From Hyphomonadaceae bacterium (GTDB taxonomy: Bacteria; Pseudomonadota; Alphaproteobacteria; Caulobacterales; Aquidulcibacteraceae), in contig JAEUMU010000188.1 of NCBI GenBank assembly GCA_016791325.1, positions 1 to 13,579 on the forward strand: DNA of 13,579 nt, written 5' to 3'. Each line of letters begins with the position of its first letter. Position 1 is the first letter of the stretch. The position numbers and the translations under genes were made by a program. Of the stretch, positions 13,354 through 13,579 are shown piece by piece. The notes beneath the pieces are model-generated. The model searched no databases. It was given only the letters and a program-made list of their open reading frames with translations, and had not been told where the DNA came from.

Positions 13354-13579
13354 TTAGCGCGACGGCGTATTCGGTGTCGCGCTGCCCGCGGTGTGTTGAC
13401 TTTCGCCGCCGCCGCGCGTCGTCGCGAGGTAAGCGGCGACACGCTGAGCCCCCGGTGGCGAGAGCGGCGTTGACGGCATGTCGCTGCCCGGCGCGAAGGC
13501 TTCAGGGCGCAAGATGAATTCAGCGATCGCGGATTCTGTCCAGGCGCCTTGCCGCTGGCGCAGCCCCGCCGAGTAAGGA
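13354..13579 (-). CDS. c-type cytochrome, C-terminal part (5' end beyond window)
   Basis: The minus strand is open from the right edge to TAA at 13356-13354, encoding the last 74 residues. The stretch YSAGLRQRQGAWTESAIAEF, followed by ILRPEAFAPGSDMP and QRVAAYLAT, matches the C-terminal half of class I cytochrome c: a helix, the PGSDM segment whose Met (residue 34 of the visible part) would be the distal haem ligand, and a final helix. A 20-residue Gly/Ser/Thr-rich tail follows. The CXXCH haem motif would lie in the missing N-terminal part, so the call rests on the C-terminal pattern. It would be a periplasmic electron carrier. It converges on the small dehydrogenase subunit and is probably unrelated to it. 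Confidence 0.75.
   Translation of the reverse strand, partial: PYSAGLRQRQGAWTESAIAEFILRPEAFAPGSDMPSTPLSPPGAQRVAAYLATTRGGGESQHTAGSATPNTPSR

Noticed and set aside
1..13579. Mobile elements, CRISPR arrays or long direct repeats
   Set aside because: No transposase or integrase coding region, regularly spaced repeats or terminal repeats seen; base composition is even apart from short control regions.

Overview
The window is GC-rich chromosomal DNA of ordinary bacterial coding density. Shine-Dalgarno sites are of the GGAGG type and GTG starts are frequent. A TonB-dependent receptor, paired acyl-CoA dehydrogenases, a DUF1289 protein and a DusA-type synthase together suggest an alphaproteobacterium, perhaps of the Caulobacterales, Hyphomonadales or Sphingomonadales. 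That placement is an inference from protein style and base composition. I see no phage, transposase, CRISPR array, rRNA or tRNA.

Left half, minus strand (5457 down to 1): one probable operon, in the order TonB-dependent outer-membrane receptor, acyl-CoA dehydrogenase A, acyl-CoA dehydrogenase B, crotonase-fold enoyl-CoA hydratase/isomerase. The last gene reaches the left edge. The three enzyme genes are joined by two ATGA stop/start overlaps. The receptor is set apart from them by 51 bp carrying a perfect hairpin with a UUCG loop. A 357-bp divergent control region (5458-5814) holds a perfect 8-7-8 inverted repeat and a 12-bp palindrome.

Middle, plus strand (5815-8245): two overlapping MaoC/hot-dog hydratase genes, the first with a degenerate active-site motif and the second with an intact one. 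A thiolase-like protein follows; it has an extra C-terminal domain and no nucleophilic cysteine. Then come two genes without an evident catabolic role, dusA and a TauE/SafE-family membrane protein, overlapping by ATGA. A 57-codon DUF1289 gene faces them from the minus strand.

Right part (10304-13579): a relatively AT-rich control region, a candidate 56-residue ORF coupled by ATGA to a 92-residue exported protein, and a large/small acyl-CoA dehydrogenase pair resembling pimeloyl-CoA dehydrogenase PimC/PimD and the heteromeric steroid-acid dehydrogenases. The C-terminal end of a c-type cytochrome lies on the minus strand at the right edge.

Taken together, most of the window looks like a beta-oxidation locus for an unusual carboxylic acid (alicyclic, isoprenoid, steroid-like or dicarboxylic). 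The receptor would import the substrate, four dehydrogenase polypeptides would desaturate the CoA ester, the MaoC pair and crotonase would hydrate or isomerise it, and the thiolase-like protein would act in or around C-C cleavage. No CoA ligase, 3-hydroxyacyl-CoA dehydrogenase or classical thiolase is visible, so the pathway is incomplete here and the substrate cannot be read from the sequence.
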